Part shown: piece by piece, positions 1 through 7,181 of the stretch
How positions within the stretch are numbered: position 1 is the stretch's first letter
Layout: each line of letters opens with the position of its first letter
NCBI GenBank assembly: GCA_003667245.1
Contig: RCNN01000381.1
Location: 1 to 12,012, forward strand
Direction of reading: 5' to 3'
From: Heterostelium multicystogenum
Taxonomy: Eukaryota; Evosea; Eumycetozoa; Acytosteliales; Acytosteliaceae
DNA: 12,012 nt
Position numbers and translations under genes: made by a program
The notes under the pieces: generated by a model
What the model saw: the letters and a program-made list of their open reading frames with translations, nothing else
What the model was told of the DNA's origin: nothing
Databases searched by the model: none

Positions 1-29
1 GATCGCCACTACCGCTCATAAGCTGGCCT

Positions 30-666
30 TCAGGCTGGAAAGCCCCGGGCCAGCATCAGCGCCACCCCCAGTAGCAACACCGCCGTGGCCGTTGCAGCAA
101 CACCCGGCGCTTGGGGTTTTCCAGCACGTGCTTGATGCGCTGGCCGAAGTAGCAATACAGGCAGCCGCTGGCAAATTGCAGCAGCAGGAAGGTCAGCCCG
201 AGGATCGCGATGTCGGCGGCGGCGCTGCCCTGGCCGATGGCGGCGAACTGCGGGAATACCGCGCTGAACAGAATGATTCGCCTTGGGATTCGACAACCCG
301 GTCAGCAGGCCCTTGCCCGAAAAGACTGCGGGCATTTTCCGCAGTTGCACCGTTGGTCTTGATGGTCACTCCGCTGCTGGTCCATTGCTTGTAGGCCAGG
401 TAAAGGATGTAGGCCACGCCTACCACCTGGATGATCCGGGTGATCAGCGGGTAATCCTTGATCAGCTCGGAAAAACCCACGGCAAAGATCAGGATCGACA
501 ACCAGGTAGGAAACGCTCGCCCGAACTGCGCCGGCAGGGAGCGGCGCAGGCCGTCCTTCAGGCCGAGGCTGAGCAACAACAAGGTCAATGGGCCCGGGGC
601 TGAAGGCCAGGGTGGTGCACAGCAGCAGGAAATACAAAACGAAGACAGCGTCAGCGCGGTGGCCAT
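30..666 (-). CDS. LysE/RhtB-family amino-acid exporter, frameshifted
   Basis: Inner-membrane exporter of the LysE/RhtB family, which pumps amino acids or their derivatives out of the cell. In one frame or another the sequence shows the family's N-terminal motif (SPGP after a first hydrophobic helix, near 600-640), the LLLLSLGLKDGLRRSL stretch, a membrane helix followed by IIQVVGVAYILYLAYKQW (near 420-450), the SNPKA motif (near 290) and a hydrophobic C-terminus ending in GFPA at the stop 30-32. The span gives about 210 residues, normal for the family. The reading frame changes at least six times (about 640, 600, 525, 505, 345, 285 and near 110), with conserved sequence on both sides of each change. 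The ATG at 664-666 has no good Shine-Dalgarno site. It is divergent from a MocR regulator, a common pairing in which the regulator controls the exporter. Substrate unknown. Confidence 0.85.
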
Positions 667-735
667 GGCGTGGAATTTTCACAGCAGGAAAGAGGGCTTG
701 CAGTCTAGGGCGCACGTGCCGCCACAGGCAGGTAA

Positions 736-767
736 ACTCTACGGATATACGCGCAGACTTTACCGGT
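736..767. promoter_or_regulatory. Direct-repeat operator candidate in the lysE/mocR divergent region
   Basis: ACTCTACGGAT (736-746) and ACTTTACCGGT (757-767) agree at 8 of 11 positions in the same orientation and start 21 bp apart, two helical turns. MocR/GabR/PdxR regulators are known to bind direct repeats spaced by whole turns near their own promoter. GGTAAA (731-736) and TTTACC (759-764) also form an inverted pair in the same stretch. The assignment is inferred from geometry and position only. Confidence 0.4.
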
Positions 768-785
768 GAAGTTGGCGGCAAACTT

Positions 786-790
786 AAGGA
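786..790 (+). promoter_or_regulatory. Shine-Dalgarno site of the MocR gene
   Basis: AAGGA lies 7 nt before the ATG at 798-800. This fixes the start there and not at the in-frame ATG at 588, which would lie inside the divergent lysE gene. Confidence 0.75.
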
Positions 791-797
791 CAGTGTG

Positions 798-2249
798 ATG
801 CCCATTCCTGCGATTCACTTTCATGACCGAGCACCGAAGGTGCAGCAGATCGTCGATGCCCTGGCCCATGCGATCGAGCAAGGCGAATTGGCCGCTGGCA
901 GCAAACTGCCTTCGGTGCGTGAGTTGGGAGCCTTGCTGGGCGTCGGAAAATTCACCATGAATGAAGCGCTGGATCGCCTGCGCGGGCGTCACCTCCTGAC
1001 CTCCAGCCAGGGCCGCGGGCACTTTGTCGCCAGCAGCCTGGCACAGCCGTCGTCCAGCACCTGGGTCGACTTGCTGCCCCAGGGACTTGCTCAGCGTACT
1101 GCGCCGCCCCCTGGCCATGGCCCAGGGCGACCTGCGCCCCGGCGGCGGCCATCTGCCGGAAGACTGGCTGGATTCCGAAGCCCTGCGCCAGGCCATGGCG
1201 CAGCGCAGTCCGCGCCCCTACCCTGCGCATCGCCGGGCTGGGCACCCCGGCGGGCCTGCTGCCGTTGCGCCAGGCGCTTGCAACAGAAACTGCACGGTGA
1301 AGGGTTATCGGTGCCGGTGGAACAAATCATCACCACGCCCAACACGGTGCAAGGCCTGGACATGCTCATGCGCCCTGCTGGCGCGGCCGGGACACGGTGC
1401 TGCTGGATGCACCGTGTTATTTCAACTTCCACGCGAAACCTGGCGTTGCATGGGGTCAAGGTGGTGACGATTGCGCGCCGGCCTGACGGGTTTGATTTTG
1501 TCGCGTTGGGAGCAGTTGCTGGCGGAGCATCGTCCCAGCCTGTACCTGACCACCAGCGTGTTGCATAACCCCACCGGGCATTCATTCAGTCCGAGCCAGG
1601 CATTTCGGTTGTTGCAACTGGCCCGGGAGTATCGCTGCCATATCGTTGAGGATGATCTTTACGGGGATTTGCACCCTAACCCCCCGCCGCGCCTGGCAAC
1701 TTTGGCGGGATTGGAGCAGGTGACGTACCTGTCGGGGTTTTCGAAGGTGCTGACGGCGAACGCGCGGGTCAGTTATGTGGTGGCGGCCGCCGCAATTGGC
1801 GGCGAATCTGACCAATATGAAGTTTGATGAGCGGCGGCATAACGTCCGAGCTGTTCGAACAGATTGTGTATCGGCTGCTGAGTGAGGGTGGGTATGCCCG
1901 GCATCGCAAGCGCATGGTTCAGCGGCTGCTGGAGGCCGGTGGGCGGGTTGAGCAGTGGCTGCGGCGTTGCGGGTGTGAATTGCCGATGGGATTTGAGGGC
2001 GGGATGTTTATCTGGGCGCGGTTGCCGGCCGGGGTGAATGGTGAGCGGCTGGCTGAAGCAGGGTTGAAGCGTGGGATGGTGTTGGCGCCGGGGGCGTTGT
2101 TCGGGTATGAGCCGGGGTTGCGGGATTTCATGGCGGTTTAATGTGGCGCATTGCGACGAAGGGCGGGTTCAGGCGCAGTTTGAAGGGTTGCTGGGGGCGC
2201 CAAACCCGAAGAGTTGGCGCCGGGGTTTACGGATCAAGCGGAGGGTTGA
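798..2249 (+). CDS. MocR-type regulator: GntR DNA-binding domain fused to a PLP aminotransferase-like domain, frameshifted
   Basis: Transcription factor of the MocR/GabR/PdxR type. The first 75 or so residues form a GntR winged helix (LPSVRELGALLGV, then TMNEALDRLRGRHLL and the SSQGRGHFV wing). The rest is a fold-type-I aminotransferase-like domain that binds pyridoxal phosphate. HNPTG is at about 1564-1578, DDLYGD at about 1650-1667, and GFSKVL has the expected PLP lysine at 1744-1746. The span corresponds to about 480 residues, the normal length. Frame changes are seen near 1085, 1225, 1280, 1375, 1450-1480, 1800-1840, 2130 and 2195. The end is uncertain: one frame stops at 2141, before the usual RFNVAHCDE terminus; another runs to 2289; a third, with more natural residues, stops at 2247-2249 and is preferred. 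It probably controls the divergent lysE gene and itself. Confidence 0.85.
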
Positions 2250-2296
2250 TCACCGTTCGCTGGAGATCACGCGCTGGCTGCAGATATGAGCCATGC

Positions 2297-3720
2297 TCAC
2301 CGGGTAGCGTCGCCACCCACGCCGACATCCGGGTACTCCTCGATGCGCAGGCGCCAGACGGCGAAGTTGTAGTTGGTCTCCCAGGTATTTTTGTAACCCG
2401 AGTCGTAGGACACATACCTGACAGTCGCCTCACCCGCGCAGTTGCCCAGGTTGACCGTACCGGATGCCGCGCCCGACACGCCGGTTACCGAACCGTAGTA
2501 AGGGATGTACACCGGCAGGTAGGTATTTACGGTTGACGTGCTTGTCGAGTTGCAGATACGGCGTCAGTCCCTGCAGGCGTTTACCGGTGCTGTCGGCCCA
2601 GGTCACGGCCCAGCTCAAGTCACGTGCCGCCTGGGTGGTCATGAACGGGTCGTAGTCATTGGCCGAAGCCGGGATTCCGCACCACGTTGTTCACCTTGCA
2701 CACTGTGGCTCAACACCTTCGGGTGTGGAGCCCAGCGACAGCTTGTAGCGCGCCGTAGCCTTCCAGGTTGCGGCCGGGTTAGGCCGCACCCGTACGTTCA
2801 CCACGCCATTAACCGATGGCGTTGGCCAGGTGATTTTCGCCTTGGGGCTGATCGGGATCCATTTGACGCCGTCAAAATACTCGGAAATCCACTGGCCCCG
2901 ATCGCTCTCGTTCACACCGTCGAAATAGGCACTGACTTCTGCCCGCGCAGGGCCTTGAAGGAGAAGTAGTCTTCATCGGTCGCCGTGTCGGAGTTACCCG
3001 TGACGTAGTTCAGGGTATCCGGCAGTTGATAAGCCGTTTCGAAAACTGTCGTTAGGCTCGAAATCGTTCAATCGTCATGTTGATATCCACGCCGAAACTG
3101 AACGGCGAACCGTCAGCCGAATTGGCATGCATGAACCAGTAGTAGTCGCCAGGTGGCAGTACGCCAGCCAACACCTCGTTGGCATTGCCGGGGTTATCCG
3201 ACGTGCCGAGAGAAGTGATGTTGTTCTGGCCGTCGTCCTGGAACAGGGTCAGGGACATGTTGGTGGCAGCACTCTGCCCTACCAGCATCACTGTCGCCCG
3301 TGCCTTTTGGGGCACGTTGAAGTGGTAGCAGACGTCGTTGCCGGTTTGCACACCGTCCAGGTTATACATCTGGTTGATACCGAGGGTCTGGCACAGCGGC
3401 GTGAACGCCTGGGCCGCCACGGCCTGGGCATCCACCTTGGCGCTATCTGCCTGTACAGGCTCGGCGACCACAACCCCCGCTCAAGGCCTTGGCAGCCTGC
3501 ACCGGCTTTTCAGCTGCTGCGAGGTTTTGATTTTGTCCAGGAAGGCAGCCGACGCCTTCTGCGCCGTGACGTTGCCGCCACTCTTGAGGGCTTGTTGCAC
3601 GGCTTGCTGCAACGGTTGCGGCGTCAAGTGTGCAGGAGATTGTTCGGCCAGGGCGCAGGCCGAAACGAAGCAGGACGCCGCGATGGCGGCTCCGAGCATG
3701 AACGCTTTTTTCGATTTCAT
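2297..3720 (-). CDS. Secreted protein with two PPC-like beta-sandwich domains, function unknown, frameshifted
   Basis: Exported protein of about 474 residues; I do not recognise a named family for the whole. It starts at ATG 3718-3720 with a lysine-rich start, a hydrophobic helix and VSACALA-E, compatible with a type I signal peptide; the VSAC tetrapeptide could also act as a lipobox. A helical Ala/Gln-rich segment follows (to about 3420). Two PPC (pre-peptidase C-terminal)-like repeats come next: one around 3400-3060 (DVCYHFNV ... PPGDYYWFMHA) and one around 3062-2950 (EPNDSF, then DEDYFSFKALRGQ). A segment rich in Trp and Pro (2915-2695) and a final domain with NCAGEATVRYVSYDSGYKNTW follow, ending at TGA 2297-2299. 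PPC domains usually sit beside secreted enzymes, but no catalytic motif is visible. Breaks lie near 3520, 3470, 3065, 3040, 2950, 2695, 2670 and 2525. The gene is convergent with the MocR gene and divergent from the desaturase, sharing a region with a LexA box. Confidence 0.65.
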
Positions 3721-3752
3721 TTTTTATCCATCCATAGTTAAAAAATGAAGCT

Positions 3753-3779
3753 CAGGTGATCGGCGACATCCGTCACCTG
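3753..3779 (-). promoter_or_regulatory. Leader hairpin upstream of the secreted-protein gene
   Basis: CAGGTGA (3753-3759) and TCACCTG (3773-3779) are perfect inverted arms; the stem extends inward by CGG/CCG across one bulged base to a CGACAT loop. On the minus strand the hairpin is followed after a few bases by six T residues (complement of 3740-3745), then the start codon at 3720. It could be an attenuator, an RNA-stability element or a DNA operator. The offset of the T-run makes a strong terminator doubtful. Confidence 0.4.
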
Positions 3780-3799
3780 GGATGGAATGTAGGACATAA

Positions 3800-3815
3800 C
3801 TGTATGTATGTACAG
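3800..3815. promoter_or_regulatory. LexA (SOS) box
   Basis: CTGTATGTATGTACAG fits the LexA core CTGT-N8-ACAG exactly and differs from the gamma-proteobacterial consensus CTGTATATATATACAG at two spacer positions. With flanks, the outer six bases ACTGTA/TACAGT are perfectly palindromic. It lies 74 nt before the desaturase ATG at 3890, 22 nt before an alternative ATG at 3838, and 80 nt before the secreted-protein ATG at 3720. A -10-like TATTTT at 3817-3822 next to the box favours rightward control, though no good -35 is visible. Confidence 0.7.
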
Positions 3816-3889
3816 TATTTTTATGGCGGCAGGATAGATGCGCCAATCCCTACGCTCATCCCCAACAAAAACAACACCGAGCGCCCCCA

Positions 3890-4569
3890 ATGACTCACCC
3901 CACCGAGGCCTTCCGCACCACCTACCGCGCCAGCATCCACCCCTGCTACAACCCGTGGCTCCACGCTGGTTTCGTTTTCGGCTACGGCCTGCTCTGCGTC
4001 AGCCTGTTCTGGTCAACCACCCAACAAATCCAACCCTTGGAATGGCTGACCATCCCCCTCACCCTGATCTTCTTCAACCTGTGTATCTATCTCGTCCACC
4101 GTCATCTGGGCCATCACAAACACTCCTTCGCCCGCCTGTTCTACGCCCGCCACACCGGCGACCACCACAGCTTCTTCACCCCCGCCCACATGACCTACGA
4201 CAGCCCGCGAGACTGGCGTGTCATCCTGTTCCCCGCCTGGCTCATCCTGGTCCACAGCCTGGTCACCACCCTCCCCGCCTGGTGGCTGCTCAAACACCTC
4301 AACCCCAACGTCGCCGGCCTGTTCGCCGGCTGCATGATCCTCGGCTACCTGCTCTACGAGTTTTTCCACGCCTGCGAACACCTGCCCCCCGACCACCCCG
4401 TGGCCCGCCTGCCGTGGATCCGCCAGATGCACCACCTGCACGCCCTGCATCACCGGCGCGAAACTGATGCAGGGACGCAACTTCAAACATCGTCCTGCCG
4501 CTGATGGACTATCTGTTCGGCACCCTGCATTGGGAACCGCCCACCACTGATCACCAGGAATCGTCATGA
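3890..4569 (+). CDS. Sterol desaturase / fatty acid hydroxylase superfamily membrane protein, frameshifted near the 3' end
   Basis: Integral-membrane di-iron oxygenase of the fatty-acid hydroxylase superfamily, which hydroxylates or desaturates lipids. Histidine clusters expected to bind iron are present: HRHLGHH (residues 70-76), HTGDHH (88-93), HACEH (160-164) and HHLHALHH (181-188), separated by hydrophobic helices at about 24-42, 51-69, 111-128 and 141-158. Two extra A residues, in AAA runs near 4460 and 4485, break the frame just after the last cluster; beyond them the natural terminus (LPLMDYLFGTLHWEPP) runs to TGA 4567-4569. That gives 225 residues, a short member of the family. The stop overlaps the next start as ATGA. 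The ATG at 3890 has a poor Shine-Dalgarno site; ATG 3838, in another frame, is preceded by GGCAGGA and could be the real start if the C-run at 3884-3888 has an indel. A LexA box lies upstream. Substrate unknown. Confidence 0.85.
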
Positions 4570-5664
4570 GTACCCGTCCAAGCAACGTTGGTCGTCTGGT
4601 CCTGCTGATCCTGACCGCCATCGTCGCCTTCCTGCTGCTGATGCCCACCAAAGTGCAACCGGTCAACTGGTCGCCGCCCAAGGCGCCATCCCTGAAGGAC
4701 GGGCCCTACGCCGAAAACCAGCGCCTCAAGGACGTGAAAAGAACCGGCGCCCAGGACATCGCCGGGCCCGAAGCCTTGTTGCTGGATGGCAAAGGGTTCC
4801 TCATCACCGGCCTGCATGACGGGCGCATCATCCGCACGGCCCCCGAAAGCCACGTTCTCGAAGAGCTGACCAACACCCAGGGTCGCCCCCTGGGCCTGCC
4901 CTGCATCCGGACGGGCGGTTGATCATTGCCGATGGATCAAGGGCCTGCTCGCCCTCGACACCCAGCACAATCTCACCACCCTGGCCACCAGCGCCGCCGG
5001 CCTGCCGTTTGGCTTTTGTCGATGACATCACCGTCGACGCCGCCGGGCGTTATGCGTACTTCAGCGATGCATCAAGCCGATGGGGTTATGGGGAAGACGG
5101 CGAGGCGGTGATCGAGCACGGCGGTGACGGCCGTTTGCTACGGTATGACTTCAGCACCGGCCACACCGAGGTATTGCTGGACCAGTTGCAATTCGCCAAT
5201 GGCGTGGCCCTGGGGCCGAACGAAGACTATGTGCTGGTCAACGAAACCGGCGCCTATCGCATCAGCCGCTACTGGCTCAAGGGCGACAAGGCCGGCGTCC
5301 ACGACCTGTTTATCGACAACCTGCCGGGCCTGCCGGACAACCTCAGCTTCAACGGCAAGGACCGGTTCTGGGTTGCCTTGTATTCACGCGCGCAACCCGC
5401 TGCTCGACGGTTTTGCCGGCTACCCGCTGATGCGCAAGATCATGGTACGGGCACTGATGGTGGTTGCCCAAGCCCATCGAGCGTAAGGCCTTTGTGCTCG
5501 GGCTGGACGTGAACGGCAAGGTCATCGCAAACCTGCAGGATGGCAGCAGCGGTAACTACTCGCCCGTCACCACGGCACGTGAGTACGGTGACTGGTTGTA
5601 TCTGGGTTCGCTTAAAAACACCGGTATGGCGCGCTTGCCACTCAAGGTGGCGTTGGCGCAATAA
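4566..5664 (+). CDS. SMP-30/gluconolactonase/LRE, strictosidine-synthase-like beta-propeller protein, frameshifted
   Basis: Membrane-anchored six-bladed propeller protein. Residues 10-26 form a single hydrophobic helix near the N-terminus, so the propeller probably faces the periplasm. Typical repeat motifs follow: GPEALLLDGKGFLITG, a DGRLIIADG-type blade (about 4905-4935), VDDITVDAAGRYAYFSDAS, GDGRLLRYD, FANGVALGPNEDYVLVNET, and GLPDNLSFNGKDRFWVAL. These match the strictosidine-synthase-like branch, whose bacterial members are mostly uncharacterised esterases or lactonases. The end at TAA 5662-5664 gives about 365 residues, the normal size. Breaks occur near 4900, 4935, 5015, 5385 and 5465. 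Its ATG overlaps the desaturase stop (ATGA at 4566-4569), so the two are translationally coupled and probably act on one lipid or lactone substrate (inference). Confidence 0.85.
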
Positions 5665-5666
5665 CG

Positions 5667-5691
5667 AAAAAAAGCCCCTCGGCTATGGCTT
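5667..5691 (-). terminator. Rho-independent terminator for the effector/partner unit
   Basis: On the minus strand AAGCC (5691-5687) can pair with GGCTT (5676-5672), followed at once by a run of seven T (complement of 5667-5673). An alternative four-pair stem AGCC/GGCT gives the same T-run. It faces leftward genes only; no T-run follows on the plus strand. It sits just past the TAG at 5683-5685, supporting that stop as the end of the partner gene. Confidence 0.5.
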
Positions 5692-6048
5692 GGACCAGAC
5701 CTCCCAAATGATTGCCAGGACCATTCAAAAACCATTCCGCCGTAATAGGGCCATACTGCCATCGCTTCAGGGCCACGGGGACGGACGTCAACTCTGCCTC
5801 AGTTACCTCGCCCTTTTTCAAATGGCGTTTTGGCATGGACAGCAGCTCGACGATCACAACCATTCGCATGGTTTTGTCGATCGGCAGATTCCTGCGCCAA
5901 AAACGCTTGGTGCGTTGAACGGCCTCGTTTTCGGTGAAATAGCTTTCCAACTCATCGAGTTTTCTGTACGCGACGAAGAGCAACAGTCCCAAGTTGATAA
6001 GCATCCATAAAAGCAACGTAACAGTTGAAAAAAATCATAATAAGACAT
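5683..6048 (-). CDS. Small membrane-anchored protein, possible immunity protein of the upstream effector, frameshifted
   Basis: Not recognised as a named family. It starts at ATG 6046-6048, two bases after the stop of the preceding gene (6051-6053), so the pair is co-translated. An N-terminal hydrophobic helix (LLLWMLINLGLLLFVAY) is followed by a charged soluble part with MSYYDFFQLL at the start and PKRHLKKGEVTEAEL in the middle. One break lies near 6017. After a second likely extra base near 5715 the ATG frame meets TAG at 5683-5685, beside a terminator, giving about 121 residues; otherwise the middle frame runs on to 5642, into the convergent SMP-30 gene. It is visibly more AT-rich than its neighbours, especially 5930-6050, as is common for immunity genes gained by transfer. 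The immunity role rests on position, size and a membrane helix matching a membrane-active partner. Confidence 0.55.
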
Positions 6049-6050
6049 GA

Positions 6051-7038
6051 TCAAGCCCCATCAGGCTGATACATCAGGTCACCCATCATTTCTCCACCCC
6101 ATTCACCGGCACGCCCAAACGTACTCCCGGCGGCATAACCTCCGGCAGCACCGCCGATGATCCCGCAGACCAGCGCACCCTGCCCTTTCACCGCAACCCC
6201 CATGACTATCCCGCATAAACGTCTTCCCGAGCGCAGCCCCCAGAGTCCCTCCAATAGCGGCCCCGCCTACCCCGCCCACCAACTTCCCACCCTCCACATA
6301 CTTCGCCCGCCTACACATCGCCTCCCGCCCCTCCATACATGCTTCCTTGATCTCCAACCCCGCCACACCCACATCCAACGCCAACCCCACATACGTCCCC
6401 TTGCCCAAAAACCTCGACGTCTCGGCAATGCTGCGAATCCGCTGCGTGTAGCCCACGATTTCACTCTTGTGCAGATAACTCTTGGTGGAAATACCCAGTA
6501 CTTTTTTCAGTGACTTATTGGTTTTCAGGCTCGTGCCCAAATCGCGCCGCACCTTGAAGTTGAGTATCCAAGCGCCGGAAACAACATCTGCCGCTTCTGG
6601 ATAAACGCTTTCTTATTCAAGGCTCCATCCTTGAGTTGTTTGATGCAAACGCTCAATTTCTTCCAGAGTGCGCTGAACCTCGTCCAGGTGTCGCCCCCAG
6701 GCCGCCGTCGAACTGCCGACTCCCACCGAGCTATAAGCCAATAAACTCTGGAATAGATCATAGTTATTGATCACCGCCGCCCCAGCCGAGGCATCCAACT
6801 CCAGATTGCGCTGAATCTCCTGGGCATGGCGCATCAACCATGCATCATCAGTAGTGCAAGCCACAGCGTAGGCATCGGGAACGATCACCATCTGCCCCGG
6901 CGTCACCAGGCTTGCCTGACGCAAATGCAGGTTCAACGCGTCGAATTGATCGGAAAGTTGCCCACTGGCCCCGGTCAGTAACCGGGATTTCAAACTGAGG
7001 TAGTCCGTGGTGCGGTCATTGATGTATCCCTGCGCCAT
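6051..7038 (-). CDS. Putative effector toxin with LysM-like N-terminal motif and C-terminal glycine zippers, frameshifted
   Basis: About 329 residues, resembling a group of Pseudomonas proteins often found as secreted (type VI-type) effector candidates. The N-terminal part has a TPGQMVIVPD motif (residues 47-56 from the GTG at 7039-7041), like the turn of a LysM-type module, then helical segments rich in Ala and charged residues. The C-terminal part has a Lys-rich linker, and then two hydrophobic Gly-rich zippers at about 6291-6214 and 6179-6113, the pattern of membrane-inserting or pore-forming domains. No signal peptide is seen. Breaks lie near 6640, 6550 and 6205; the stop is TGA 6051-6053. 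The start is ATG 7036-7038, or the GTG just before it. AGGGA lies inside a perfect inverted repeat at 7042-7058. The gene is followed at 2 nt by a small membrane protein. No vgrG or PAAR gene is in view, so the delivery route is unproven. Confidence 0.55.
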
Positions 7039-7041
7039 CAC

Positions 7042-7058
7042 TTACATCCCTGATGTAA
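7042..7058. promoter_or_regulatory. Perfect inverted repeat at the effector's ribosome-binding site
   Basis: TTACATC (7042-7048) and GATGTAA (7052-7058) are perfect 7-bp arms around a 3-base centre, directly against the start codon. In the transcript the AGGGA Shine-Dalgarno bases fall partly in the 3-nt loop and partly in the stem. It may act as an RNA hairpin limiting translation or as a repressor site at the start of the gene. Confidence 0.45.
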
Positions 7059-7141
7059 TGGATATGGCGCAGGAATATAGGCAGGCGAACACGGCCCGGA
7101 CACAAGGTTGGAACAGCTGAAATTACATTTGGGAAATCACC

Positions 7142-7154
7142 TACCTGGCAGGTA
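7142..7154. repeat. 13-bp palindrome between the AttH-like gene and the effector gene
   Basis: TACCTG (7142-7147) and CAGGTA (7149-7154) around a central G. It lies about 100 bp upstream of the effector start and 28 bp past the end of the lipocalin gene. It has no T-run, so it is not a clear terminator; an operator for the effector unit is possible. Confidence 0.3.
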
Positions 7155-7181
7155 ATCAAGGCCTACAAAAAATCGTCGGAC

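Noticed and set aside
588..1568. Long plus-strand open frame beginning at ATG 588
   Set aside because: Its first 70 codons lie within the divergent lysE gene and the intergenic region; the true start is ATG 798 with AAGGA, and the frame is only one of several that make up the MocR gene.
3800..3815. LexA box as evidence of a prophage or bacteriocin locus
   Set aside because: No phage, lysis or bacteriocin gene is visible on either side; the flanking genes are metabolic or secreted proteins.
4013..4681. Minus-strand 222-codon open frame across the desaturase gene
   Set aside because: Low-complexity Gly/Val/Glu/Asp product opposite conserved histidine motifs; a shadow frame.
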